From: Pseudobacter ginsenosidimutans
Lineage (GTDB): Bacteria > Bacteroidota > Bacteroidia > Chitinophagales > Chitinophagaceae
DNA: 64,000 bases
Direction of reading: 5' to 3'
NCBI RefSeq assembly: GCF_007970185.1
Contig: NZ_CP042431.1
Coordinates: forward strand, 2,666,001 to 2,730,000
Shown here: positions 8,621 to 17,190 of the stretch, one piece after another
How the letters are laid out: each line of letters starts with the position of its first letter
Position numbering within the stretch: position 1 is the stretch's first letter
Made by a program: the position numbers and the translations under genes
The notes under the pieces: model-generated
Seen by the model: the letters and a program-made list of their open reading frames with translations, nothing else
What the model was told of the DNA's origin: nothing
Database searches by the model: none

Positions 8621-8651
8621 AAAAAGAAAGAACCTGCCACAATGGGCAGGC
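8621..8651 (-). terminator. rplS terminator
   Basis: On the minus strand a 7-bp stem (8645-8651 with 8632-8638, one G-U pair) is followed by TCTTTCTTTTT. It lies 35 bp after the rplS stop codon. Confidence 0.75.
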
Positions 8652-8685
8652 TCCACCATATTTAAAATAAGCTGAATTATTGGTA

Positions 8686-9060
8686 CTATGCTTTCGCAGC
8701 AGCGCCAGTGAGAACGCGTTTTTCCTTGATTCTCGCGCTCTTACCGCTACGTTCACGGAGGAAGTACAGTTTAGCACGACGAACACGACCAGTTTTGTTC
8801 AGTTCGATTGAATCAATGTTGGGAGAGTAGATAGGGAAAGTTCTTTCTACACCTACGCCATCGGAGATCTTACGTACAGTGAAAGTTGCAGTTTGAGCAG
8901 TTCCCTGGCGTTTGATCACATCACCACGGAAACTCTGGATACGCTCTTTACCACCTTCAATGATCTTATAGTTAACAGTGATATTATCACCTGCTTTGAA
9001 TTTCGGGAATTCTTTCTTTCCGGTCAACTGTTCGTGTACAAATTGAACTGCTGCGTTCAT
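8686..9060 (-). CDS. rplS: 50S ribosomal protein L19
   Basis: L19 sits at the interface of the 30S and 50S subunits. The 124-residue product has the family core: [53 protein letters not shown] and the basic [20 protein letters not shown]. The open frame reaches an earlier ATG at 9084, but that codon lies inside the candidate -7 promoter element (9082-9089). The start at 9060 also gives a normal N-terminus ([12 protein letters not shown]). The gene appears to be transcribed alone, with its own promoter and terminator, rather than with rpsP-rimM-trmD. Confidence 0.97.
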   Translation of the reverse strand: MNAAVQFVHEQLTGKKEFPKFKAGDNITVNYKIIEGGKERIQSFRGDVIKRQGTAQTATFTVRKISDGVGVERTFPIYSPNIDSIELNKTGRVRRAKLYFLRERSGKSARIKEKRVLTGAAAKA

Positions 9061-9081
9061 GACTTCTAAATTTAAGGGAGG

Positions 9082-9089
9082 CAAAGGTA
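9082..9089 (-). promoter_or_regulatory. rplS promoter -7 element (TACCTTTG)
   Basis: The minus strand reads TACCTTTG, an exact TAnnTTTG match, 21 bp before the ATG at 9060. It implies a short leader and rules out translation from the upstream ATG at 9084. The -33 element is not clear. Confidence 0.6.
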
Positions 9090-9220
9090 ATGAGAAAAAC
9101 CGTAATTCGATCTATATTCTGCTTTTTCTTCTGAATTAATTCCGGCAACACACTGCCACGGCTTCGGTTCTACCTCTGTATCAACCCGTTGTTATATAAA
9201 ATTGTTGTTTAAATCTTTTT

Positions 9221-10780
9221 TTATCGGGCCACATTCACGGCTCTCTTTTCCCGGATCACGGTCACTTTGATCTGACCTGGGTAGGTCATTTCAGTCATGA
9301 TCTTCTGTGCGATCTCGAAAGAGAGTTTATCGGAATCGGCATCGCTTACTTTTTCTGCTTCAACGATCACGCGGAGCTCACGGCCGGCCTGGATGGCATA
9401 GGCTTTCTCCACACCCTGGTACGCCATTGCGAGCGCTTCCAGTTCCTTGATACGTTGCAGGTATTGCTGCATGATCTCGCGGCGTGCACCTGGTCTTGCA
9501 CCGCTGATGGCGTCACAAGCCTGGATGATGGGAGCGATCACATAAGCCATTTCCATTTCATCGTGGTGGGCGCCGATGGCGTTCACCACTGCGGGGTTCT
9601 CGCCGTATTTCTCAGCCAGCTTGGCTCCGAGGAGGGCGTGGCTTAATTCTGTTTCTTCATCAGGAACCTTGCCAATATCGTGCAGGAGGCCTGCGCGTTT
9701 GGCGAGTTTGGGATTGAGACCAAGTTCTGCAGCCATGATTCCGCAGAGGTTGGCCACTTCGCGGCTGTGCATCAGCAGGTTCTGGCCGTAGGAAGAACGG
9801 AAACGCATCTTACCCACCAATCTTACCAGTTCCTTGTGCAATCCGTGAATACCCAGTTCGATCACAGTGCGTTCGCCGATTTCCATTACCTGCTCTTCAA
9901 TCTGGCGGCGGGTTTTCTCAACCACTTCTTCGATACGGGCGGGGTGGATACGGCCGTCAGCTACGAGACGCTGAAGGCTGAGGCGTGCAATTTCACGACG
10001 GAGCGGGTCGAAGGAAGAAAGAATGATCGCTTCCGGAGTGTCGTCAACAATCAGATCCACACCTGTAGCGGCTTCGATGGCGCGGATATTACGTCCTTCA
10101 CGACCAATGATCTGACCTTTTATTTCATCGCTTTCCAGGTTGAAAACCGTGATGGAGTTCTCGATGGCCTGTTCTGCTGCTGTACGCTGAATGGATTGGA
10201 TGATGATCTTGCGGGCTTCCTTGTTGGCTTTCTGCTTGGCGTCGTCGATGATCTCCTGCTGCAAAGCCAGGGCCTGCGTATGTGCTTCCTGTTTGAGGCT
10301 TTCTACCAGTTGTGATTTTGCCTCGTCGGCTGTGAGGCCTGCAATCTTTTCAAGTCTGCGGATATGTTCTTCCTGGTGCTTTTCCAGTTCTGTCCTCTTC
10401 AGGTTAACAACTTCGATCTGGCGGTTCAGATTATCTTTTATGGCGTCGTTTTCCTTGATCTGCTTCTCTGTCTGTTCTACTTTCTGATTGATGCTTTGCT
10501 CTTTCTGCCTGATCCTTCCTTCTGCTTCGTTGATCTTCTTGTTTCTTTCCAGTACCTCTTTGTCGTGCTCTGCTTTCAGTTGTACAAATTTTTCCTTGGC
10601 TTCGAGCAGTCTTTCTTTTTTCAGGTTCTCCGAGTTGGTCTGGGCGTCTGCTAAGATCTTTTTGGCCTGTGATTCAGCATCTTCTACCTGCTTCTGAGTG
10701 TTCTTGGCGAAGATGAATTTACCCGCTACAATACCTACAGCCAGCGAGACTCCTCCAATTATATAGGTTAATGCATCCAT
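9221..10780 (-). CDS. rny: Ribonuclease Y
   Basis: RNase Y is a membrane-anchored endoribonuclease that starts mRNA decay. The 519-residue protein has an N-terminal membrane helix (residues 1-24), a long coiled coil (about 30-190) and a KH domain around residues 205-270 ([30 protein letters not shown]). The HD phosphohydrolase domain from about 335 has [15 protein letters not shown] and AIGAHHDE as metal ligands. All domains look intact. It lies downstream of a 197-bp divergent promoter region shared with the broken lipoprotein gene. Confidence 0.97.
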   Translation of the reverse strand: MDALTYIIGGVSLAVGIVAGKFIFAKNTQKQVEDAESQAKKILADAQTNSENLKKERLLEAKEKFVQLKAEHDKEVLERNKKINEAEGRIRQKEQSINQKVEQTEKQIKENDAIKDNLNRQIEVVNLKRTELEKHQEEHIRRLEKIAGLTADEAKSQLVESLKQEAHTQALALQQEIIDDAKQKANKEARKIIIQSIQRTAAEQAIENSITVFNLESDEIKGQIIGREGRNIRAIEAATGVDLIVDDTPEAIILSSFDPLRREIARLSLQRLVADGRIHPARIEEVVEKTRRQIEEQVMEIGERTVIELGIHGLHKELVRLVGKMRFRSSYGQNLLMHSREVANLCGIMAAELGLNPKLAKRAGLLHDIGKVPDEETELSHALLGAKLAEKYGENPAVVNAIGAHHDEMEMAYVIAPIIQACDAISGARPGARREIMQQYLQRIKELEALAMAYQGVEKAYAIQAGRELRVIVEAEKVSDADSDKLSFEIAQKIMTEMTYPGQIKVTVIREKRAVNVAR

Positions 10781-10919
10781 TTTGTTTAGAATGTTTTATT
10801 AGTTCTACCATATTATATGACCCCGATATGTATAGTAATTTCTCCATACGTGAGGCTAATGTGCGAAAGTAAGGAAATTACGGAATGATTCCCGGAACTG
10901 AACATTAGAAGGGCAATAA

Positions 10920-10954
10920 TTGTTAGGGCCGCAGCTCTATTCGTATTAATTTTG
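10920..10954 (+). promoter_or_regulatory. Promoter of the split lipoprotein gene
   Basis: TTG at 10920-10922 and TAATTTTG at 10947-10954 fit the Bacteroidota -33/-7 consensus, with a spacer of 24 bp. The lipoprotein ATG follows at 10978, giving a leader of roughly 17 bases. Confidence 0.55.
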
Positions 10955-10977
10955 CTTCACACCAATGCCTGTCCTTT

Positions 10978-11441
10978 ATGAGATTCCCCGCTCTTACCAA
11001 ACGTAGTATAACATTGCTGGCGGCCATTTTGATACTGTTCACCGCCTGTAAGATCACGCTTTTATCGGCCTATGACCAGGTAACGGACAATGTGCTGTCT
11101 GAAATGCAGCAGTCCACCACCGCCTTTTTTGTGAAATATGAAACCACACCTTCTGCCCCGGAACTGAAATACCAGAACCAGCAGGCGTTCTACCAGGGCT
11201 GATGACCAGCTCCCGTACGCTCCGGATCCGCAACAGCGCCATTGAGAAGAACAGGCCGATGATCACCATGCTGGACCTGCTGGATGAGAATATCATGCTC
11301 ATGGATTCCCTGCACAAACTAAAACCAGATGGCCTTCTCGCTCCCCATGATGTTCGCCTGCTCAAAAGTGCTTTCGAGAGCCAGTATACTGCCATGTTCA
11401 AATTTGTGATGGCCCTTAAGAGCAGGGCTGCCGCTCAGTAA
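10978..11441 (+). pseudogene. Small lipoprotein gene split by a one-base frameshift
   Basis: Two frames abut here. The first (10978-11202, 74 aa) has a lipoprotein signal (LLAAILILFTAC, Cys24) and ends at ...QQAFYQG. The second (11202-11441, 79 aa) begins MTSSRTLRIRNSAIEKN. The stop and the next ATG overlap as TGATG. Reading the second frame one codon further back gives G-L-M-T-S-S, so one inserted base in the GGG run near 11196-11198 would join the halves into one protein of about 153 aa. From memory, Bacteroidota have single-chain lipoproteins with this layout. It is either a real mutation, an assembly error, or a translationally coupled pair. The second half is helical and amphipathic. Function is unknown. 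Confidence 0.6.
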
Positions 11442-11470
11442 CCTTATTCATTCATCACTTTACATCAGCT

Positions 11471-11800
11471 ATGAACCTCAATATCTCCAACCTGGCCAAA
11501 GACATGCTCAATGCAGCCAAACCCATTCTCAACGATTATTGGAAAGAAGTAAAACCCTATGTTGAAAAGGAAAGCAAAGCTTTTGCGCAAAACCTTGCGA
11601 TGATCGCCAAACTGAAACTTCAGGGAAAGATCACCCGTGAAGAAGCGCTGATCCATATTCAGATCCAGCGGAACTCGTACCGGGCAGTACTAACCGCAGT
11701 GGAAGGCCTGGGCATCCTGATGGTGGAAAAAGCGCTCAATGCAGCCATCGGCGCTATCAGGAATGCAGTGAACACTGCCATCGGATGGAGTTTGCTCTAA
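11471..11800 (+). CDS. Conserved hypothetical protein, all-helical, 109 aa
   Basis: The product is Lys/Ala-rich and predicted helical: NLAKDMLNAAKPILNDYWKE, then KAFAQNLAMIAKLKLQGKIT, and a hydrophobic C-terminus with AVEGLGILMVEKALNAAIGA. There is no signal peptide. The C-terminal Gly/Ala-rich segment could associate with a membrane. It lies 29 bp after the split lipoprotein gene on the same strand and may be co-transcribed with it. I do not recognise a named family. Confidence 0.75.
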   Translation: MNLNISNLAKDMLNAAKPILNDYWKEVKPYVEKESKAFAQNLAMIAKLKLQGKITREEALIHIQIQRNSYRAVLTAVEGLGILMVEKALNAAIGAIRNAVNTAIGWSLL

Positions 11801-11830
11801 GCCCCTCAAGGAACTTCAACCGCCAAACAT

Positions 11831-11838
11831 TACCTTTG
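11831..11838 (+). promoter_or_regulatory. pheT promoter -7 element (TACCTTTG)
   Basis: TACCTTTG is an exact TAnnTTTG match, 43 bp before the pheT ATG. No good TTG element was found at the expected distance. Confidence 0.5.
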
Positions 11839-11881
11839 CGGGGAAGCCAATTGGAGTTAATCACAATATATCAATTCACGG

Positions 11882-14326
11882 ATGACTATTTCTTATAACT
11901 GGTTACACGAATACCTGCCGGCAACTATTGAACCTGAAAGATTGAGCAAGATCCTGACTTCTGTTGGACTGGAAGTGGAAAGTCTTGAAAAATATGAAAG
12001 CCTGAAAGGAGGGTTGCAGGGGCTGGTAATTGGTGAGGTGCTTACATGCGAAAAACATCCCAACGCCGATAAGTTATCTGTTACCACTGTTAATATCGGA
12101 AGCGGTGAACCGCTTCAGATCGTTTGTGGGGCACCGAATGTTGCTGCCGGTCAAAAAGTGATCGTGGCACCTGTGGGCGTTACCATCTATCCGTTAGGTC
12201 ATGATCCCATCACCATGAAAGTGGCCAAGATCCGCGGAGTGGAAAGTCATGGAATGATCTGCGCCGAAGATGAGATCGGATTGAGCGATAACCATGCCGG
12301 CATCCTGGTGCTTCCTGCAGAAGCCAAAACCGGAATGCCTGCCGCCAACTATTTCCAGCTGTATACAGATTGGATCTACGAGATCGGCATCACACCCAAC
12401 CATATGGACGCCATGAGCCATATCGGTGTAGCACGTGATGTGTGTGCTTATATGAGCCATCACGACAAAAAGGATTTTCGCGTGAAATCCCCGTCAGTGA
12501 ACGCTTTCAAGGCCGATAACACCAGTCTTCCCATCACTGTGGAGATCGAAAACAATGAAGCCTGCCAGCGATACAGCGGCGTATCTGTTTCAAATATCAC
12601 TGTAAAGGAAAGCCCTCAGTGGCTGCAGGATAAACTGCGCGCTGTTGGCCTTCGTCCTATCAACAATATCGTAGACATCACCAATTTTGTTCTGCACGAA
12701 ACCGGTCAGCCATTGCATGCGTTCGATGCAGCTGCCATCACGGACAATAAGGTGATTGTAAAGAATCTCGCGGAAGGGACTCCCTTCATTACGCTGGATG
12801 AGAAAGAAAGAAAACTGAGCGCTGAAGATCTGATGATCTGCAATGGTGCTGGTGAAGCGATGTGTATTGCCGGCGTGTTCGGTGGTATCAAAAGTGGTGT
12901 GAAAGAAACTACCACCAATATCTTCCTGGAGAGCGCCTGGTTCAACCCAACGGATATCCGAAAAACATCTTTCCGTCATGGTTTGAGAACAGATGCTGCT
13001 GTCCGTTTCGAGAAGAATATCGATATCAGCAATACGGTGAACGCGCTCAAACGCGCTGCACTGTTGATCAGGGAACTGGCAGGAGGCGAGATCAGTTCTG
13101 AACTGGTTGACCTCTATCCACAACCGAAAGAGAAAGCGGCGGTGCAATTGAAATATCATTTTCTCCGCAAGCTGAGTGGTAAGAGCTATCATTTCGATTC
13201 TGTGAAGAAGATCCTCGCCAGCCTTGGCTTTGAAGTGATCAAGGAAGGGATGGACGATCTCTGGATCGCTGCTCCATACTGGAAGCCTGATATTACATTG
13301 CAGGCAGATGTGGTGGAAGAGATCATGCGGATAGACGGGCTCGACAATATCGAGATCCCTGCCGCGATCACGCTGTCTCCTTCAGTGGAAGCCGACCGGT
13401 ATAAATATCTCTACAAAGAAAAAGCCTCCAATTACCTTGCAGCAGTTGGATTCAACGAGATCTTCACCAACTCCATCACCAATGCCGCTTACTTTGATGA
13501 AGCGGACCTCGGCAATGCAGTGAAGCTTCTCAATAACCTGAGCGCTGTGCACAATATCATGCGCCCCTCCATGCTGGAAACCGGTCTGGAAGCCATTCTG
13601 CACAACCTCAACAGGAAGAACCAGGACCTCCGGTTCTTCGAGTTCGGTAAAACCTATTCTACTTCCGGCTCCGGCAAGTATGAAGAGCACGAGCATCTCT
13701 GCGTATACATTACCGGCAATGTGGAAGAACAGAGCTGGAAATCCAAGGCTGTGGCTGCGGATCTCTATCATCTGAAAGGTATCGTGGCAAGGATATTGCA
13801 ACTCTGCGGAATAAGCAAAGTGAGCTGGAAAGCGGCGGAAGACAATACTGCTGCCAAAGGCAAGCTGGTGAATGCCCTGCAGGTGTTGATCGGGCAGGAT
13901 GTGATCGCTGAACTGGGGATGGTGAGCAATACAGAACTGAAACGTTTCGATATCAAACAAGCCGTTTTCTATGCAGACTTCGACTGGCAGCAAATGCTGA
14001 AGTTCATGGCGAAGCAAGACCTGAAAGTGAAAGAACTGGCCAAACAGTTGCCGGTGTACAGGGACCTGGCCATGATCGTTCCAAAAGCCCTTGCTTATGC
14101 TGAAGTGGAGAATGCAGTGAAGAAAGCGAAGCTCGACAAGCTCCAGCGCATACAGTTATTCGATGTTTTCGAAAGTGAAAAGATCGGTTCCGATAAGAAA
14201 TCACTCGCCATCAGCTTTACTTTCCTGGATGAAGAAAAAACTTTAACGGACAAGGAGATCGATGGCATGATGAACAAGATCATGGACGCCCTTGAAAAAG
14301 ACCTGAAAGCCGAGATCCGGAAATAG
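11882..14326 (+). CDS. pheT: Phenylalanine-tRNA ligase beta subunit
   Basis: PheT pairs with PheS in the alpha2-beta2 enzyme that charges tRNA-Phe; the beta chain binds tRNA and edits mischarged Tyr. The 814-residue length is normal. An EMAP-like tRNA-binding domain lies near residues 40-155 (VLTCEKHPNADKLSVTTVN, VCGAPNVAAGQKV). It is followed by B3/B4 (LRPINNIVDITNFVLHETGQ, HAFD) and B5, then the catalytic-like domain. A C-terminal anticodon-binding FDX-ACB domain closes the protein (LPVYRDLAMIVP, LFDVFES, SFTFLDEEKTLTD). pheS is not in the window. The next gene follows after 15 bp. Confidence 0.98.
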   Translation: MTISYNWLHEYLPATIEPERLSKILTSVGLEVESLEKYESLKGGLQGLVIGEVLTCEKHPNADKLSVTTVNIGSGEPLQIVCGAPNVAAGQKVIVAPVGVTIYPLGHDPITMKVAKIRGVESHGMICAEDEIGLSDNHAGILVLPAEAKTGMPAANYFQLYTDWIYEIGITPNHMDAMSHIGVARDVCAYMSHHDKKDFRVKSPSVNAFKADNTSLPITVEIENNEACQRYSGVSVSNITVKESPQWLQDKLRAVGLRPINNIVDITNFVLHETGQPLHAFDAAAITDNKVIVKNLAEGTPFITLDEKERKLSAEDLMICNGAGEAMCIAGVFGGIKSGVKETTTNIFLESAWFNPTDIRKTSFRHGLRTDAAVRFEKNIDISNTVNALKRAALLIRELAGGEISSELVDLYPQPKEKAAVQLKYHFLRKLSGKSYHFDSVKKILASLGFEVIKEGMDDLWIAAPYWKPDITLQADVVEEIMRIDGLDNIEIPAAITLSPSVEADRYKYLYKEKASNYLAAVGFNEIFTNSITNAAYFDEADLGNAVKLLNNLSAVHNIMRPSMLETGLEAILHNLNRKNQDLRFFEFGKTYSTSGSGKYEEHEHLCVYITGNVEEQSWKSKAVAADLYHLKGIVARILQLCGISKVSWKAAEDNTAAKGKLVNALQVLIGQDVIAELGMVSNTELKRFDIKQAVFYADFDWQQMLKFMAKQDLKVKELAKQLPVYRDLAMIVPKALAYAEVENAVKKAKLDKLQRIQLFDVFESEKIGSDKKSLAISFTFLDEEKTLTDKEIDGMMNKIMDALEKDLKAEIRK

Positions 14327-14341
14327 TTAAAAATTTATCCC

Positions 14342-14626
14342 ATGTCGCAGACAGAGTCATTGAAACGGTTCAATGAAAAATTGCAGCTTGTGGTGCAACA
14401 GTACCAGGCTATGCAGCGGGAGAATGTCCGGTTGCAAAAGGAGCTTCAGGATCTGAAAGGGAAGGAGGAGCTGCATGTATCACAGATCTCCGAGCTGGAG
14501 AACAAGGTGGCGGCGTTGAAGATGACGGCCGGTCAGATAGAAGTTACTGACAGGAAAGAATTGGAGAAAAAGCTGAACCTCTACATCCGGGAGATAGACC
14601 GGTGTATTGCCATGCTTGGAGACTGA
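14342..14626 (+). CDS. Small coiled-coil protein between pheT and zapA
   Basis: This 94-residue protein is almost entirely heptad-like: QYQAMQRENVRLQKELQDLK, ISELENKVAALK and EKKLNLYIREIDRCIAMLGD. It has no membrane segment. It begins 15 bp after pheT, so it is probably co-transcribed. In Bacteroidota a short coiled-coil gene commonly lies between pheT and zapA. A role in Z-ring assembly beside ZapA (as ZapB has in Proteobacteria) is an inference from position and shape only. Confidence 0.8.
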   Translation: MSQTESLKRFNEKLQLVVQQYQAMQRENVRLQKELQDLKGKEELHVSQISELENKVAALKMTAGQIEVTDRKELEKKLNLYIREIDRCIAMLGD

Positions 14627-14634
14627 CCGATTGA

Positions 14635-14889
14635 TTATACCCGTTTTACCAGGCGCATTTTTTGTTCGTCCTCGCCCTGGGATAGCTCAAGTGTGTATAC
14701 GCCGTAAGGCAGGTCGTTGAGGCCTTTCCAGGTAACAGTATTATCGCCTTTGGGAACATTGGCCTCCATGCGGCTGCATTCTGCGCCTTTTTCATCTCTG
14801 AGGATGGCCCGGAGGCTGGAGCGGATGGGAGCTACTAACTCGAACGTAAGGACGTCGATGAAAACGGAAGACTTGACTTTAGCTAACAT
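14635..14889 (-). CDS. Stand-alone T9SS-CTD-like small beta protein, 84 aa
   Basis: The whole 84-residue product resembles the T9SS type A C-terminal sorting domain: VFIDVLTFELVAPIRSSL, AILRDEKG, KGDNTVTWKGLNDLPYGVYTL, and a closing LVKRV. There is no preceding passenger domain and no signal peptide. It could be a cytoplasmic protein with the same Ig-like fold. It lies convergent with the coiled-coil gene, 8 bp from its stop, and divergent from zapA. Confidence 0.7.
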   Translation of the reverse strand: MLAKVKSSVFIDVLTFELVAPIRSSLRAILRDEKGAECSRMEANVPKGDNTVTWKGLNDLPYGVYTLELSQGEDEQKMRLVKRV

Positions 14890-15051
14890 GGTAGTCGTTT
14901 GGTTTTGGGATTTGAAATCATAGAATACGGGATCCGGTTGTCCTTGCCTTAACCATCCAAAACGATCCAGAGTTGGTCCTTAATACATGAAAACGTCCGT
15001 TGTGAATACCGTGTGGATAAATATAGAGCACCTATTTCAAATTTGCAAGCA

Positions 15052-15348
15052 ATGGAAGAATTAATTCCAATAAATGTTGTGATAGGCGACAGAACCTATC
15101 GGATACGCATATCCCCTGTTGATGAGGAAGTGGTCAGAAAGACCCTGAAGCTGATCAACGACAAGATCATTGAGTTCAAAACCAATTTTGCAGGGAAGGA
15201 TATGCAGGACTATGTTGCGATGGTGATCCTCTGGTATGCCACACAACAAAAAGCGGCCGGAAACCAGCCGCTGATTGATCATGAATCGGAACTTCAATTG
15301 TCCGCCATGGAAAAAATGTTGGATAAAATATTGTCTTCCGAAAGCTGA
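15052..15348 (+). CDS. zapA: Cell division protein ZapA
   Basis: ZapA binds and cross-links FtsZ filaments at mid-cell. The 98-residue product has the N-terminal head (PINVVIGDRTYRIRISPVDE) followed by helices VRKTLKLINDKIIEFKTNFA and the MVILWYATQQ/ELQLSAMEKMLDKIL coiled coil. Length and layout match the family. The open frame extends to an ATG at 15013, but 15052 gives the conserved start (MEELIPINVVIG). It is convergent with the downstream DUF6263 gene, 6 bp apart. Confidence 0.92.
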   Translation: MEELIPINVVIGDRTYRIRISPVDEEVVRKTLKLINDKIIEFKTNFAGKDMQDYVAMVILWYATQQKAAGNQPLIDHESELQLSAMEKMLDKILSSES

Positions 15349-15354
15349 GCCGGA

Positions 15355-16209
15355 TTATTGACGGTTCAACAATGCGTCTGAGTCTATCTTGATCTTAAAA
15401 GGGATTTCCTGTCCCATCGTTTCCAGTTTTCCTTCCCCTTCCATGTTGAGTTTTTTAGCCTTTACCAGGCCTGAAGCAGTCTCCATGGTATACTCGCCTT
15501 TGAGAAGCCCTGTCAGGTCCATATTCATGGTCATTCCGCCCTGCTGCATTTCACCACTGCGGCCAACGGTTCCGCCGAAAGAAATAGTTGCATTGGCGCC
15601 CTGGATAGAAACCACTCTGTAGTTGAGTACATATTTAGCATTGGTCTTTGGATCAGTGAGGCTGTCAATCCAGGTATCTCCGGTTTTGAAAGTCTTGCCT
15701 TCAGGAAGGTTGGCGATGATCTCGAGGCTGGTTCCAACCTTGCTCATGCTTTCTCCCATGCCACCGCCCATATCGTTCATGATATCGCTGGCTGGATCTG
15801 CTTTTTCATCGCTGGCAGTGATCATTCCTTTTTTATCTGTAGTGATATTTACAGGAGTATTGAGTTTTGCGCTGAAAGCTTTTCCGAATTCGCTGTCGGC
15901 ATCTTCTTTCTTATCTGAGTCGTAGCTCATGGTCTGGGGACCTGCCTGCATATCCATCACAACACGTGTAAGGATGGTGTTGAGTTTATTATCTGTGGCG
16001 GTAACATCGGTTACACCTACTTTGCTGGTGAATTTATAGTTGTTCACCATATCCATGGACTGGCCCATCATTTCCATGGTCATCACCATTTTCATGGAAC
16101 TGGTGGATTCGATCTGCTGGCCTTTCTTGAATTCGGCTTTACGGGTAATGGTTTGGGCAGAGGCAGCTCCCGTGATCAATACTGCTGCAATGGCGATGAA
16201 TTGTTTCAT
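15355..16209 (-). CDS. Exported DUF6263-like protein
   Basis: This 284-residue secreted or periplasmic protein has a clear Sec signal (AVLITGAASAQ, cleavage near residue 19). The mature part is rich in beta strands and Met/Gly, with NLPEGKTFKTGDTWIDSL and a C-terminal half ending EIPFKIKIDSDALLNRQ. The pattern fits DUF6263, a Bacteroidota family of unknown function. A Met/Gly-rich loop (NDMGGGMGESMSK) sits in the middle. It is transcribed alone. Confidence 0.8.
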   Translation of the reverse strand: MKQFIAIAAVLITGAASAQTITRKAEFKKGQQIESTSSMKMVMTMEMMGQSMDMVNNYKFTSKVGVTDVTATDNKLNTILTRVVMDMQAGPQTMSYDSDKKEDADSEFGKAFSAKLNTPVNITTDKKGMITASDEKADPASDIMNDMGGGMGESMSKVGTSLEIIANLPEGKTFKTGDTWIDSLTDPKTNAKYVLNYRVVSIQGANATISFGGTVGRSGEMQQGGMTMNMDLTGLLKGEYTMETASGLVKAKKLNMEGEGKLETMGQEIPFKIKIDSDALLNRQ

Positions 16210-16339
16210 ACAATCTTTGATTATTTAGTAAGGTTAGTCGCGCGGACGCGATCGATATTGCAAATGAAGGCTAAAATAATTTATTGGGGAACAGAAATAG
16301 TTGCGCCGGAAGAAATTTCAGGCGGGTGAGCAGTAAAAA

Positions 16340-16591
16340 TCAATTTCTGGAGATAAGAAAATGGAAGGGAGGCAATCGGCGCATGTCCATCAGCCTTTCC
16401 AGCTTTACCGGTTTGCGCAGCATTTTGGGGAAGGAAGTGATCTGCGCTATTTCAACAAGATTGCCTTTGGCTATAGCTGCGGATGTGAGTATGCGACGAC
16501 AGAGTTGTTCATGATGGTCCAGAAGGGCCAGCTCTTTCGACTGACTGTCGTTCAGCAATACTTCAAAATGTTTCAATTGATACACCCGCAT
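16340..16591 (-). CDS. Hypothetical protein, 83 aa
   Basis: The minus-strand product starts MRVYQLKHFEVLLNDSQSKE and has normal composition with no signal or membrane segment. An overlapping plus-strand frame (16361-16627) is richer in Cys and Phe and looks less protein-like. No family is recognised and no promoter was identified. It may not be a real gene. Confidence 0.4.
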   Translation of the reverse strand: MRVYQLKHFEVLLNDSQSKELALLDHHEQLCRRILTSAAIAKGNLVEIAQITSFPKMLRKPVKLERLMDMRRLPPFHFLISRN

Positions 16592-16709
16592 AAAACTGGC
16601 TTTTGCCTGATGCTAATTTCGGTTTAATAACAGATATTTCCTATGGTTGTTTGACGTTTTTTATTACAAATACCTTCGCGGTACCGCTTTCAGCTTTGCA
16701 GCAGTCCGC

Positions 16710-16734
16710 AAACCCGCACTGCATCGGGTTTTTT
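16710..16734 (+). terminator. Orphan terminator-like hairpin
   Basis: AAACCCG (16710-16716) pairs with CGGGTTT (16725-16731) around an 8-base loop, followed by more T. No plus-strand gene that needs it was found upstream, so it may end a small RNA or be fortuitous. Confidence 0.45.
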
Positions 16735-16891
16735 ACCAGCCGGAAACCAGCTAAAACAACCTCCTGCTACATCTTGATTATTGCATGTTTTCACCAAATT
16801 TCGAGGGCCTTTTTCTTTCGCACAGCCTGTGTGAATTTCTTTTAGGAACGGGTGCCAAACTTTTGTAAATTGGGGATAGGTATAGCATCAG

Positions 16892-16900
16892 TGTGGATAA
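16892..16900 (-). promoter_or_regulatory. DnaA-box sequence upstream of dnaB
   Basis: TGTGGATAA is the complement of the consensus DnaA box TTATCCACA. It is followed by degenerate relatives (TGTGGGTAC at 16913-16921) and an A/T-rich block. A single perfect 9-mer is weak evidence. An identical GTGTGGATAA occurs at 15011-15020, before zapA. Confidence 0.35.
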
Positions 16901-17190
16901 CCCATCAAACCCTGTGGGTACACTGGTGGATTGCGGGTGATGAAATATAGATCGGAAAAAATTTTTTTCGGGACGATGGAGGGGTTTATATTCGCCCTCC
17001 TGACTGACGCGGTAACATTGCGATAACCCTGTAGTAACATTTTCGTAACAACAAGGCTGGATACTAACCCGCAAGTCATTGGTTGGTCACCCCAATTAAT
17101 GTGACAAGCCCTTTTTACGCCTATACCTGGAAAAACTGCCCGAAACGGCTGCTCTAACCAATGTGTTTAACTTATTATTGACCCTCTTGA

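Larger units (their letters stand above)
7933..8685. other. 753-bp non-coding region with inverted repeats
   Basis: No convincing gene lies between tatA and rplS, which are both on the minus strand. The region holds a 38-bp inverted repeat (7996-8033 and 8113-8150), a second diverged copy of its inner part at 8480-8523, and the rplS terminator at 8621-8651. Small open frames on both strands are by-products of the repeat. The stretch 8160-8400 shows nothing I can interpret. Confidence 0.6.
16592..17190. other. 599-bp non-coding region upstream of dnaB
   Basis: No gene is supported. The region contains a plus-strand terminator-like hairpin without an upstream gene (16710-16734), a perfect DnaA-box sequence (16892-16900), an A/T block (16955-16967) and a GGAGGG/CCCTCC hairpin near 16978-17000 that could be in the dnaB leader. 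TATATTCG at about 16988 is a near match to the -7 consensus. No tRNA or other known RNA was recognised. Confidence 0.5.

Noticed and set aside
16361-16627. 88-codon plus-strand frame overlapping the hypothetical minus-strand gene
   Set aside because: Cys/Phe-rich composition and no start signal; the minus frame is more protein-like, though neither is certain.
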